From Dyadobacter sp. Leaf189 (GTDB taxonomy: Bacteria; Bacteroidota; Bacteroidia; Cytophagales; Spirosomataceae): 64,000 nucleotides of DNA. The stretch is taken from contig NZ_LMPS01000004.1 in assembly GCF_001424405.1 (NCBI RefSeq), forward strand, positions 1,112,537-1,176,536, read 5' to 3'. The notes under the pieces are model-generated. The model was given only the letters and a program-made list of their open reading frames with translations. It did no database searches and was not told the origin of the DNA. The stretch's first letter is position 1. Every line of letters starts with the position of its first letter. Shown here one piece after another: positions 16,457 through 25,123 of this stretch. The translations under genes were made by a program, and so were the position numbers.

Positions 16457-18319
16457 CTATTTCAATATTAACATTTTTTGTACAAATGATCGTTTCCCGT
16501 CCGAAGCTTTCAGAATATAAATCCCGTCCTTTAATCCCCTCAACTCCTGCGATTGCTGATCACGTTTCGGCAAAATTGTATCTAATAACTTGCCATCATT
16601 TGAATAAATGTAGATCTGGTTTAAATTTTTAGCCTTCCAGCTGATAGTACCATTACTTGGGTTTGGATAGAACCAGTTTTCAGTCGCAACTTCTTCCCTG
16701 CCAGTCACTACTCCAAGCACTTTTGCACCGAGATACGGACGAATCATTATACTTCCGTTTAAAGATTGCTCCTTCGCCCATTCGGTTCCCAGGTTATAGA
16801 AAACATGATCCTTACCCAACGTGGAATTTCTGTCAAAACCTACGGTCAACGGTTGCTCGTTGATCTGCTGCCAGCCAACGTAAAAGGTATCAGGTACTGC
16901 AACAGGCGTGCTCAACCGGTAGTCAGCAAATCCGTTCCGGTCCGATGCGTAGGAAGCAGCGGCTGATCTTTGTGCCAGAACCCGGTCCGGTTTTCCATTT
17001 TTACTGCTTAAAAACTGTATCGTAAAGTTCTGTCCTGCCACATCCCTGTTGAATGGAACAATCGCCATTCTGACTCCACCGATCGTATCGGGTTTGGCCA
17101 AAATGTAGCGCACAGCTACACGGCCCAATCGCTGATTTACCTGAATCCCGTACTCCGCACTTCCATCGTCAAATGCATAATAGTCTGTCAGAGAAATGCG
17201 TGAGGTTATCGTGTCGTTATTTTTCAGATTGACATTCGGGATCGTGTCCGTAGTTGTGATGAAAAACTTCGCTAACAAATGAATGGAGTCACCGGGGGCA
17301 CTAATAGCCGCAGGCGCAGGCTTTACACTCAGTGTCTTTGACTTCAATGATTCTACAAAAATCGACCTTTGCACATTCCGCTGAAATTCCTTTCCTGATT
17401 TTACGTCAGTTAAGGTAAATGTGCTGGTGAGGACATTGAAATTATTGAAATGATTTACAATGTCTGTCTTGATAGAGTCGGACAATGCGCCGGCTGGATT
17501 AACAAGATACTGGCGCAGCGGCATAGCAGTGTACCTTTTCAAAAGTGGCGAGATCGCCTTGCGGGTAGCTACATCAAAGATGTACGGCTGCTTTCGGGAC
17601 CTTTTTGCATCCAGATGCACATAGTCCAGGTGCCAGGTGTCGTACGCGCCTGAATTGCGGCCAAAACTCCGAAAACGAAATTGAAAAACAGCGTGCAAAT
17701 ATGCTGCGTTTGTGATCGCAACAAACTGCTGTTTGAATGTAGTATCTGCTTCAAATCCGTTCTGCTGCCAGACAGTTACCCATTGATTATTTCGGTTAAA
17801 ATACTCCAGGCTCAGGAAATCGCTGGAATCAGGTAGTTCGCCGAAGCCTTTTGCAGACCAGTAAAAGCTCAGATAAACCGAGTCGGCAGCAGTTTTACCA
17901 GCAAGATTGATGGCTTGTGAAGTCAGCGTATCCGTGAAGCCCTGGCCCAGCTGATTGTTCAGGTTGTAAGGTATCCCAGCCGCATTAAGTCCATCAAATG
18001 TGGCCAGATTGCGTGAAGGATGCGAAGTAGATAGCGAATTGTTGATGTAAACCCCGCTTCCCGGAAGCCAGTACTTTATGTCCGGAGAGGCAGTGCGGGC
18101 TGTTGAAAAATCATCGAAGAAAGGCAAAGTTACTGCCTCAGTTCTCAGGTTATTTTCTTCACTACCTCTTCTGATATCTGTATTATTTGACGGATCAATC
18201 GGCACAATCCTTAGCTGTGCATAGAGAGATTGGCACTGTACCAGCAGCAGTATCCAAAAAAGGACGGCAACTTTCTTTTGAATTTTAAACAGGCTATTGC
18301 TCAGGCTGGTTTGTTTCAT
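16457..18319 (-). CDS. Secreted protein with T9SS type A C-terminal sorting domain
   Basis: 620 residues. The signal peptide ends at SLYAQ. The body is beta-rich with no enzyme motif I recognise; it has an N-terminal F-F-D-D-F-S segment of the sort found in exported jelly-roll proteins. The last 75 residues form a T9SS sorting domain: W-F-Y-P-N-P-S-N-G, then G-K-L-L-D, L-K-D-G-I-Y-I-L-K and a basic F-V-Q-K-M-L-I-L-K end. It is probable cargo of the secretion system encoded 3 kb away. Its start codon lies inside the end of the PASTA gene (26-bp overlap), suggesting coupled translation. Confidence 0.85.
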   Translation of the reverse strand: MKQTSLSNSLFKIQKKVAVLFWILLLVQCQSLYAQLRIVPIDPSNNTDIRRGSEENNLRTEAVTLPFFDDFSTARTASPDIKYWLPGSGVYINNSLSTSHPSRNLATFDGLNAAGIPYNLNNQLGQGFTDTLTSQAINLAGKTAADSVYLSFYWSAKGFGELPDSSDFLSLEYFNRNNQWVTVWQQNGFEADTTFKQQFVAITNAAYLHAVFQFRFRSFGRNSGAYDTWHLDYVHLDAKRSRKQPYIFDVATRKAISPLLKRYTAMPLRQYLVNPAGALSDSIKTDIVNHFNNFNVLTSTFTLTDVKSGKEFQRNVQRSIFVESLKSKTLSVKPAPAAISAPGDSIHLLAKFFITTTDTIPNVNLKNNDTITSRISLTDYYAFDDGSAEYGIQVNQRLGRVAVRYILAKPDTIGGVRMAIVPFNRDVAGQNFTIQFLSSKNGKPDRVLAQRSAAASYASDRNGFADYRLSTPVAVPDTFYVGWQQINEQPLTVGFDRNSTLGKDHVFYNLGTEWAKEQSLNGSIMIRPYLGAKVLGVVTGREEVATENWFYPNPSNGTISWKAKNLNQIYIYSNDGKLLDTILPKRDQQSQELRGLKDGIYILKASDGKRSFVQKMLILK

Positions 18320-19091
18320 TCTCAGTTGGTTCCAAAGACTGCGGCGTTACCCAAAGATCAATTACATCCCCTATTCTCACATTATTGCCTGCATCAGGGT
18401 TTTGTCTTACAACCGATCCCGGCGCCTGACCTTCTTCGGCCTGAACCTCCATTTGCTGACCTACTTTCAACCCTGAACCAATAATCGCAATCTTCGCTTC
18501 ATCGAGCGGCATTCCGATCACAGAAGGAGCTTCAAATTGTGCCGTACCCAAACCTTCTCCCAATTCAAGATCGATTTTCGAACCTTTGGTAATTGGCTGG
18601 CCGGGCAGAATTTCTTTGCCATTATACATTTGCCGCAAAACCGCATTCTGCGCCATATCTGGTACGTAGGAGATATTTCCTTCTTCCAGCCCAACGCTTT
18701 TCAGCAGCAGCTGAGCACTCCTGTGCGTCATATCCGTCAGCTTCGGCATTTTGATCAGCGGGGCTGTGTTAGAAACTACCGTCACATATATCTTCCTGCC
18801 TTCTTTCACTTTCGCTCCCGGAGGCGGGTACTGGGCAATAATGGTCAGCGGAGCGATATTGGCAACAAATGTGCAATCCACTTCATAACGCAGGTCGCGG
18901 GTATCCAGAAACTCTTCTAGATCCGCCACGCTTTTCTTTTTCAGATCAGGAACGGTGACTGCTTCGCCGTGATTGGTTGTAAAAGGAAGGTATACAAAGA
19001 AAAAACCGAGAAAAATTACCAGAAGCAGCGAGACAATTATTCCTATATGTATGAAGAGGTCCTTTTTGGACTGCGTACTTATCTTGGCCAT
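18294..19091 (-). CDS. Membrane-anchored PASTA-domain protein
   Basis: 265 residues. A short cytoplasmic N-terminus and one membrane helix (about residues 13-33) are followed by three PASTA domains, each starting near V-P-D-L, M-P-K-L or A-P-S-V-I-G-M. There is no kinase domain. PASTA modules usually bind peptidoglycan fragments in penicillin-binding proteins and Ser/Thr kinases; stand-alone PASTA proteins are common in Bacteroidota. The tail is polar and acidic. It follows ribE after about 70 bp and overlaps the next gene. Confidence 0.88.
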   Translation of the reverse strand: MAKISTQSKKDLFIHIGIIVSLLLVIFLGFFFVYLPFTTNHGEAVTVPDLKKKSVADLEEFLDTRDLRYEVDCTFVANIAPLTIIAQYPPPGAKVKEGRKIYVTVVSNTAPLIKMPKLTDMTHRSAQLLLKSVGLEEGNISYVPDMAQNAVLRQMYNGKEILPGQPITKGSKIDLELGEGLGTAQFEAPSVIGMPLDEAKIAIIGSGLKVGQQMEVQAEEGQAPGSVVRQNPDAGNNVRIGDVIDLWVTPQSLEPTENETNQPEQ

Positions 19092-19160
19092 GAATGTATC
19101 TGATGCACGAAATATGATATACGGGTAAAAATAAACGTAATAATGTTAGAAGCCAATATC

Positions 19161-19754
19161 CTAAACTGTATAAGCGCCAAGAATTCTTTTAATGTATTTA
19201 CCTAAAATATCAAATTCCAGGTTAACAGAATCGCCTGGCTTCAATGAGTGAAAATTCGTAAAGGAATAAGTGTAAGGTATAATCGCCACTCTGAATGCAT
19301 TCTTCTCCGAATTGAATACCGTGAGACTCACGCCATTGATGCAAATGGAGCCCTTTTCAACTGTAATATTGCCAGTTGCGCTATCGTACTCAAAGTCGAA
19401 GAGCCAGCTGCCATCTCTTTCTTCCACATTCGTGCAAATGCCTGTCTGATCTACATGCCCTTGTACAATGTGTCCGTCAAAACGACCATTGGCGGGCATA
19501 CATCTTTCCAGGTTGACCTTGCTGCCTGGCACCAGCTCTCCCAAATTTGTTTTTGAAAGGGTTTCTTCAATCGCGGTTACCTGATAGTTTTCACCATCCA
19601 CTGCCACAACCGTCAGACAAACCCCGTTGTGACTGATACTCTGATCGATTTTAAATTCTGTTGCAATGGAAGAAGCCAATGTAAATGTCTTGTTAGTACC
19701 CTCCTGCTCTATCTTTACTACGTCGGCCAGTGCTTCAACAATTCCTGTAAACAT
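19161..19754 (-). CDS. ribE: Riboflavin synthase alpha chain
   Basis: 197 residues. The enzyme dismutates two 6,7-dimethyl-8-ribityllumazine molecules to riboflavin. Two lumazine-binding domains are visible: MFTGIVEALADV...SHNGVCLTV and GHIVQGHVDQTG...ICINGVSLTV. The frame opens nine codons earlier at 19781, but MFTGIVE is the universal start of the family, so 19754 was chosen. Other riboflavin genes are not nearby. Confidence 0.96.
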   Translation of the reverse strand: MFTGIVEALADVVKIEQEGTNKTFTLASSIATEFKIDQSISHNGVCLTVVAVDGENYQVTAIEETLSKTNLGELVPGSKVNLERCMPANGRFDGHIVQGHVDQTGICTNVEERDGSWLFDFEYDSATGNITVEKGSICINGVSLTVFNSEKNAFRVAIIPYTYSFTNFHSLKPGDSVNLEFDILGKYIKRILGAYTV

Positions 19755-19937
19755 CCTATTCAAGTCAAGTTTGAAAGCCAAAGTTAAGATTTCTCGCGCA
19801 CTGTTATTCTTAATAAATGCGTTAAACTCGCCTACATTCGCTCTGATAGCTTTTCAATTTCCCATTCTTTGCGAACTTTGCAGGAAATCACAGCCGGGCA
19901 GTTCGGATATAACCGCTATCTTCTTACTATTTGACGA

Positions 19938-21062
19938 ATGAAAAAAGTACTATTTATTGACCGGGACGGGACGATTATCGTAGAACCAAAAACTGACTTT
20001 CAGGTTGACTCGCTTGAAAAACTGGAATTCTTACCCAAAACGATCTCAAATCTTAGGAAAATAGCCGAAGAAACTGACTACGAACTGGTGATGGTAACCA
20101 ATCAGGATGGTCTGGGGACTGACTCGTTTCCCGAGCCTACTTTCTGGCCCGCTCACAACAAAATGCTTCAAACACTGGCAGGTGAAAATATCAACTTCGC
20201 TGCTATACACGTGGACAGAAGCTTCCCCGAGGATAACCTGCCCACGCGCAAGCCCGGCACTGCCATGCTGACGTCCTACCTAACGGAAGAATACGATCTT
20301 GCGAACAGCTACGTAATCGGTGACAGGCTGACCGACGTTCAACTGGCCGTAAATCTGGGCGCAAAAGCAATTCTGTTTGCTGAATCTTTCCCGGATAACA
20401 GTATCTCGGACCAGATTAAATCCGCAACTGCATTGATCACAACGAACTGGGATACGATTTATGAACATTTGAAATTACCTTCCCGGATTGCGTCCGTGGA
20501 GCGAAATACAAAAGAAACACAGATCAAAATAGAGCTGAACCTCGACGGCAGTGGCCGGTCCGATATTCACACGGGCCTGGGCTTCTTCGATCACATGCTT
20601 GACCAGCTTGCCCGGCATTCAGGTGCCGATCTTTCTATCCGCGTTGCCGGTGATCTGCACATAGATGAGCACCACACGATTGAAGACACTGCACTTGCAT
20701 TGGGCGAAGCTTACCGCCAGGCGATCGGCGACAAAAGGGGTATCAACAGGTATGGGTTCCTGCTTCCAATGGACGAAGCGCTTGCGCAAGTAGCCATTGA
20801 TTTCTCAGGCCGGCCGTGGATTGTGTGGGATGCGGAGTTCAAGCGCGAGAAAATTGGTGAAATGCCTACGGAAATGTTCTTTCACTTTTTCAAATCATTC
20901 TCGGACACGTCTTTGTCTAACCTGAATATCAAAGTCGCAGGCGATAACGAGCACCACAAGATTGAGTCTGTTTTTAAAGCCTTTGCCAAGGCGATCAAAA
21001 TGGCTGTGCGTCGCGATATGAAGGCTTTGGATTTTATGCCGTCAACAAAAGGGGTACTTTAA
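19938..21062 (+). CDS. hisB: Bifunctional HisB: histidinol-phosphatase / imidazoleglycerol-phosphate dehydratase
   Basis: 374 residues, a fusion for two steps of histidine synthesis. Residues 1-165 are a HAD phosphatase with Asp8 and Asp10 in DRDGT and TNQDGLGT. Residues 175-374 are the dehydratase with the metal-binding HHTIED and NEHHKIE motifs. The phosphatase lacks the Cys cluster that binds zinc in the E. coli enzyme: the loop reads [17 protein letters not shown]. No other his gene is adjacent. Confidence 0.95.
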   Translation: MKKVLFIDRDGTIIVEPKTDFQVDSLEKLEFLPKTISNLRKIAEETDYELVMVTNQDGLGTDSFPEPTFWPAHNKMLQTLAGENINFAAIHVDRSFPEDNLPTRKPGTAMLTSYLTEEYDLANSYVIGDRLTDVQLAVNLGAKAILFAESFPDNSISDQIKSATALITTNWDTIYEHLKLPSRIASVERNTKETQIKIELNLDGSGRSDIHTGLGFFDHMLDQLARHSGADLSIRVAGDLHIDEHHTIEDTALALGEAYRQAIGDKRGINRYGFLLPMDEALAQVAIDFSGRPWIVWDAEFKREKIGEMPTEMFFHFFKSFSDTSLSNLNIKVAGDNEHHKIESVFKAFAKAIKMAVRRDMKALDFMPSTKGVL

Positions 21063-21098
21063 ATTTTGTTGAAATAGATTCCATTTGCATTTTTTACC

Positions 21099-21106
21099 TA
21101 TTTTTG
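21099..21106 (+). promoter_or_regulatory. -7 promoter element upstream of small membrane peptide gene
   Basis: TATTTTTG matches TAnnTTTG exactly. TTTG copies upstream (21065 and 21084) are not at the ideal spacing, so only the -7 box is well supported. Confidence 0.35.
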
Positions 21107-21140
21107 TCCAAGTCAAAAAAGTCTATTTAATTGATTAATT

Positions 21141-21251
21141 ATGGGAATGACAATAATAATGATCGTTTTCTATATTGTTCTACTGGGTTCCGCATTTCTC
21201 GTGGGGCGCTGGCTTGAGAACAATGAAAAGAATTGGAAAACCAATAAGTAA
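21141..21251 (+). CDS. Small single-pass membrane peptide (36 residues)
   Basis: ATG at 21141 opens a 36-codon frame: a hydrophobic stretch from residue 4 to about 23 followed by a polar, Asn/Lys-rich tail ending N-E-K-N-W-K-T-N-K. A match to the -7 element (TATTTTTG at 21099-21106) lies 35 bp upstream and a terminator begins one base after the stop codon. Promoter-like box, ORF and terminator together suggest a real short transcript. Function is unknown; regulators or stabilisers of membrane complexes often look like this. Confidence 0.55.
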   Translation: MGMTIIMIVFYIVLLGSAFLVGRWLENNEKNWKTNK

Positions 21252-21252
21252 C

Positions 21253-21274
21253 AGGGCTTCATTGCCCTTTTTTT
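21253..21274 (+). terminator. Intrinsic terminator after small membrane peptide gene
   Basis: Stem AGGGC/GCCCT with a six-base loop followed by seven Ts. Confidence 0.85.
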
Positions 21275-21345
21275 GTCTCCGCTGATATTGCAGTAGTAAC
21301 ATATTTTGTACACCGTCTGCAATAAATTACCTGGGAAAGAACGTT

Positions 21346-21720
21346 TTAGCCCAACCAGGCGTTACCAACTCGCTTCCTCAAATCTGAAATACATTGCTCA
21401 GAACACTTTGTCTCATACTGCTTACGACCTTTCTCATCTGTAAAGCCACAGATGTAGCAAGTATTTTGCTTGCCAAAAGCAAAATGTCTGTGGTTTGCGA
21501 TACCGGTACCTGTGATAATGAAAAAACGGAAGCCGAAAAAATGACCGACGATCAGCTCTTCACTGATCATGCAGTTCAATTCGACCATTTCTCCCTGTCC
21601 ATTCCACCGAAAAACTCCTTCCTGTACGCTATCAGTTTTCGGAATGACATTGTTTATAATCTGCTCTCCCCACCTCCGGAGCTGATTTGATTTCCCCCGA
21701 TTTAGTAAATATTCCAGCAT
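21346..21720 (-). CDS. Small cytoplasmic protein with Cys motifs, unknown function
   Basis: 124 residues. I do not recognise the family. The N-terminus is predicted helical (L-R-R-W-G-E-Q-I-I-N), followed by beta-rich segments (EGVFRWNGQGEMVEL, FFGFRFFIITGTG) and a C-terminal CYICGF...KCSEQC pattern that could bind one zinc ion. No signal peptide. A plus-strand frame covers most of the same DNA, but the minus-strand protein has the better balanced composition. It sits between the membrane-peptide gene and carbonic anhydrase. Confidence 0.5.
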   Translation of the reverse strand: MLEYLLNRGKSNQLRRWGEQIINNVIPKTDSVQEGVFRWNGQGEMVELNCMISEELIVGHFFGFRFFIITGTGIANHRHFAFGKQNTCYICGFTDEKGRKQYETKCSEQCISDLRKRVGNAWLG

Positions 21721-21788
21721 TCTATGGATAATTGTTGTCCATTCGAAGCTAGGACTATATCCTTTTATTTTTATACTAATCAGAGATC

Positions 21789-22436
21789 ATGGTCAAGTCA
21801 TATCAGCAGCTTTTTGAAAACAATAAGAAGTGGGTTAACGATACTACCCAAGAAAATCCAGACTTTTTTAACAACCTGGCGAAAGGCCAAAGTCCTAAGT
21901 TTTTGTGGATCGGTTGCTCCGATAGCCGCGTTCCGGCAAATGCCCTGACAGGCACCCAGCCAGGGGATATCTTCGTACACCGCAACATCGCCAACATGGT
22001 GATCCACACCGACATGAGTATGCTGAGCGTGCTCGATTACTCGGTGAATGTGCTTGGTGTAATCCACATTATTGTTTGCGGACATTATGGTTGCGGTGGT
22101 GTACTTACGGCAATGGGCAACAAGCAGGTGGGATTGATCGACAACTGGTTACGTCACATCAAAGACGTTTACAGGCTGCACCAGAAAGAGCTCAACGCTA
22201 TTTCTGATCTTCAACTGCGCAGCAACAGACTTGTTGAACTCAATGTGATCGAACAGGTACGTGGTCTTGCCAAAACCAGCATTGTACAAAATGCCTGGTC
22301 AAACGGGAAAGCGCTCCAAGTTCATGGAGTTGTTTACGACATCAGCTCAGGTATCCTGCAAGACCTTGATGTGACAGCAGGCAACACCAACGATTTTGAG
22401 GATGTATACCGGCTGGAAAGTCTTCAACTCGTTTAG
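21789..22436 (+). CDS. can: Beta-class carbonic anhydrase
   Basis: 215 residues. It interconverts CO2 and bicarbonate in the cytoplasm. Zinc ligands are Cys43 and Asp45 in GCSDSRVPAN, and His99 and Cys102 in CGHYGCGGV; Arg47 completes the Asp-Arg dyad. Length and motifs are normal. The SulP-type transporter gene follows after 45 bp, an arrangement suggesting bicarbonate uptake coupled to its hydration chemistry. Confidence 0.96.
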   Translation: MVKSYQQLFENNKKWVNDTTQENPDFFNNLAKGQSPKFLWIGCSDSRVPANALTGTQPGDIFVHRNIANMVIHTDMSMLSVLDYSVNVLGVIHIIVCGHYGCGGVLTAMGNKQVGLIDNWLRHIKDVYRLHQKELNAISDLQLRSNRLVELNVIEQVRGLAKTSIVQNAWSNGKALQVHGVVYDISSGILQDLDVTAGNTNDFEDVYRLESLQLV

Positions 22437-22481
22437 GCTAACTACAAAAATAAAAACTAACAATCCTTTCGAATCAGTCGT

Positions 22482-24059
22482 ATGTCTTTGAAAAATAAGA
22501 GTTTGTTCTCCAACCTCAAATACGATTTCCCCTCCGGGCTCGTCGTGTACCTGGTGGCACTACCACTTTGCCTCGGCGTGGCACTCGCCTCTACCGGCAG
22601 GTCCGACCTGCTTTTCTCAGGGATTATTGCCGGAATGATAGGCGGGATTGTAGTAGGCGCGCTCAGCGGATCTTCGTTAGGTGTTGCAGGCCCGGCTGCC
22701 GGACTTGTTGTGATCGTTTTAAATGCGCTTGAAACGTTGGGCAGCTTTGAAGCCTTCCTCCTGGCGGTAGTCATAGCAGGTGCTTTGCAGGTTATTGCCG
22801 GTCTGCTAAAGGCGGGAATCATCGGGTACTATTTCCCTTCATCGGTGATCAAGGGAATGCTCGCTGCTATTGGTATCACCCTGATCCTCAAAGAAATCCC
22901 TCATGCTTTCGGGTACGATGCAGATTTCATGGGCGATGAGGCATTCAATCAGAAAGACGGGCAGAATACGTTTACTGAAATCTGGAACTCCGTAAGGTAC
23001 AGCAGTACCGGCGCAATCATCATTTCTGCGGTCTCGCTCGGATTACTGATCCTGTTCGACAAGCCTTTCATGAAACGGATCCAGTTTTTCCGCTTTGTGC
23101 CGGGCGCATTGTTTGTTGTGTTGATAGGGGTTGCATTAAATCTGGTTTATGCCGCATTAATGCCTGCATGGACGCTTTCAGGCGAACACATGGTGCAGCT
23201 GCCTGTTGCAACAAATGCCCGCGAGTTCTTCGGGTTCTTCAAAACACCTGATTTCTCTGCCTTTCAAAGAGTAGAAGTATATACCATAGGGTTGACCCTG
23301 GCGATTGTAGCGAGCCTTGAAACACTCCTTTCTGTTGAAGCAACCGACAAGCTTGATCCCTTCAAGCGCAGCACTCCTACCAACCGCGAGCTGATTGCGC
23401 AGGGTATCGGGAACATGACGTCGGGTTTGATCGGAGGGTTACCTGTAACACAGGTTATCGTGCGCAGTTCTGCCAATATCGACTCAGGTGGCCGTACCCG
23501 GATGAGTACCATTATACACGGTACAATTCTTCTGCTATCGGCCGTATTGATCCCGAAATTCCTGAATTACATTCCGCTGGCATCTCTTGCAGCTATTCTG
23601 TTAATGGTAGGGTACAAGCTCTCTAAATTCTCGCTTTATCAGGGAATGTACCGATTGGGTAAAGAGCAGTTTATCCCGTTTATAGTTACCATTATCGCTA
23701 TTCTCAGTACAGATTTGCTCAAAGGCATCGCTGTGGGAATGGTAGTCGCGATCTACTTTATTCTGAGAAAGAATTACCAGCACTCCTACCACTATGTTAA
23801 AGAGCAGCACCGTGAAGGTGAGGTGATTACATTGATATTGTCGGAAGAAGTGACTTTCCTGAACAAAGGAAGTATCAGTGCGACACTGGAAAACCTGCCA
23901 GACGGAGCTACGGTGGTCATAGATGGTAGCAAGTCGCTTAACATCGACTATGATGTCCTCGAAATTATCCAGGACTTCAAAAAGCATTCTGCCCCCTTGC
24001 GAAACATTACCGTGGAAACAAGAGGTATCAATGACGTCCAGACTGTTGGAGGCCATTAA
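22482..24059 (+). CDS. SulP-family anion transporter with C-terminal STAS domain
   Basis: 525 residues. It has about ten to twelve membrane helices, the SulP segment PSGLVVYLVALPLCLGVALAS near the N-terminus, the G-G-L-P-V-T-Q-V-I-V-R-S-S-A-N motif and a cytoplasmic STAS domain from about residue 430. The pairing with carbonic anhydrase on the same strand points to bicarbonate (BicA-like) rather than sulfate as substrate; that is an inference from context. A terminator follows. Confidence 0.9.
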   Translation: MSLKNKSLFSNLKYDFPSGLVVYLVALPLCLGVALASTGRSDLLFSGIIAGMIGGIVVGALSGSSLGVAGPAAGLVVIVLNALETLGSFEAFLLAVVIAGALQVIAGLLKAGIIGYYFPSSVIKGMLAAIGITLILKEIPHAFGYDADFMGDEAFNQKDGQNTFTEIWNSVRYSSTGAIIISAVSLGLLILFDKPFMKRIQFFRFVPGALFVVLIGVALNLVYAALMPAWTLSGEHMVQLPVATNAREFFGFFKTPDFSAFQRVEVYTIGLTLAIVASLETLLSVEATDKLDPFKRSTPTNRELIAQGIGNMTSGLIGGLPVTQVIVRSSANIDSGGRTRMSTIIHGTILLLSAVLIPKFLNYIPLASLAAILLMVGYKLSKFSLYQGMYRLGKEQFIPFIVTIIAILSTDLLKGIAVGMVVAIYFILRKNYQHSYHYVKEQHREGEVITLILSEEVTFLNKGSISATLENLPDGATVVIDGSKSLNIDYDVLEIIQDFKKHSAPLRNITVETRGINDVQTVGGH

Positions 24060-24081
24060 AACCAGAATGCGGTTATAAGAA

Positions 24082-24118
24082 AATCCCACAACCGGTTCAC
24101 GGTTGTGGGATTCTTTTT
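24082..24118. terminator. Terminator after the SulP gene
   Basis: A 13-bp perfect stem (24082-24094 with 24100-24112) is followed by CTTTTT; As on the left side could also serve the convergent Spy-like gene. Confidence 0.85.
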
Positions 24119-24144
24119 GTAATAGTTCGAATGTATCAGGTACG

Positions 24145-24606
24145 CTAATTACGTTGTTTCAGGCGCTGGATCAACATATCGTTGAATGTGCGTTCCGCTT
24201 TATACAATTCAATAACCTGGGCTGCTGTAATGGTTTTCAGAAACTTGCTCTGGTATTCTTTTTCAAGGTCCAGTTCTTTCTGCCGCAAATCCTGCACTTC
24301 TTTCAGATTGTTCAGGACCTGGTCATCGGTTTTTCCTTCGGCCTTCTTGTCGTTAATAATCTTCCGTTGAGAGCGGTGGATTTCACGGCGCTTCTGCGAA
24401 TATTCATTATAAACAGGCCAAAAACCAGCCGACTGTTCCGGTGTCAGGTTCAGGCGATTTGTTATAATCGCCACTTTTGCGTCCTGTATCCTCTTGATTT
24501 CTTCTTCTGACCGATGCTGCGCATTCGCATTGGAAGCTGCGGCCACAATCATAACAAGGCCGCAAAGGATGTTCAGATATCTCCGGGTAATAAGCTTAAC
24601 CTTCAT
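24145..24606 (-). CDS. Spy/CpxP-like periplasmic helical protein
   Basis: 153 residues. A signal peptide ends at SNANAQ; the rest is a charged, all-helical protein with an N-L-T-P-E-Q-S-A-G-F-W-P-V-Y segment that resembles the LTxxQ motifs of Spy/CpxP chaperone-like proteins. It is the third gene of a minus-strand run behind an ECF sigma factor and a membrane protein, so it may be an envelope-stress effector of that system. Family membership is by resemblance only. Confidence 0.65.
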   Translation of the reverse strand: MKVKLITRRYLNILCGLVMIVAAASNANAQHRSEEEIKRIQDAKVAIITNRLNLTPEQSAGFWPVYNEYSQKRREIHRSQRKIINDKKAEGKTDDQVLNNLKEVQDLRQKELDLEKEYQSKFLKTITAAQVIELYKAERTFNDMLIQRLKQRN

Positions 24607-24627
24607 TTTTTCTTGATGCTGTTAGGG

Positions 24628-25068
24628 TCAGATGGTTTCTTGTGCAGTAACCGATTCCTGGATTTGCTGACGGATCACATCGTCGTCAAGTCCATCCAGA
24701 TAATACAAAACTGTTGAGTCCGTATCAAAAGCTTTTTGAACTACTTTATGTTCACTCAGATCATAGTAGCTGATATTTTCTTCTTCCAGGTAATTGATAA
24801 TGGAAGCATTGCTCACATCGCTCAAAGGTTCCTGGCCGAGAGATCCCTGCCGCTCGGGAACAGTTACCCAAACCAGAACAAGGATGATCGCCATTGCCGA
24901 GACCAGGCCGGTCACCCGCTGCCAGTTCCAACTGATAACAGGTTTTCGCACCGGCTCAGCAGGTATCCTGGATTGAATTTGTTGAGGCAACTTATCGAAA
25001 TAGTCCTCGGGCACCGAAAATGGAACCTCCTTCCGGATATCTTCCAATCGTATACGTCCCTTATCCAT
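24628..25068 (-). CDS. Single-pass membrane protein, probable regulator of the adjacent ECF sigma factor
   Basis: 146 residues. A cytoplasmic N-terminus of about 50 residues (with V-P-E-D-Y-F-D-K-L-P), one membrane helix (about residues 53-70) and an acidic periplasmic C-terminus. The topology and the place directly behind the sigma gene (55 bp) fit an anti-sigma factor, but it lacks the usual zinc-binding His/Cys motif. The V-P-x-x-Y-F-x-x-L-P segment recurs in small proteins next to sigma genes in Bacteroidota. Confidence 0.6.
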   Translation of the reverse strand: MDKGRIRLEDIRKEVPFSVPEDYFDKLPQQIQSRIPAEPVRKPVISWNWQRVTGLVSAMAIILVLVWVTVPERQGSLGQEPLSDVSNASIINYLEEENISYYDLSEHKVVQKAFDTDSTVLYYLDGLDDDVIRQQIQESVTAQETI

Positions 25069-25123
25069 AGTTATTAATAATTTTTACTTATTCGGAAGTT
25101 TGACTCTTTGCGCCGCAAATAGT

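Noticed and set aside
21394..21690. 98-codon plus-strand frame with a signal-like N-terminus
   Set aside because: It overlaps the better-supported minus-strand Cys-motif gene; the hydrophobic start is probably a by-product.
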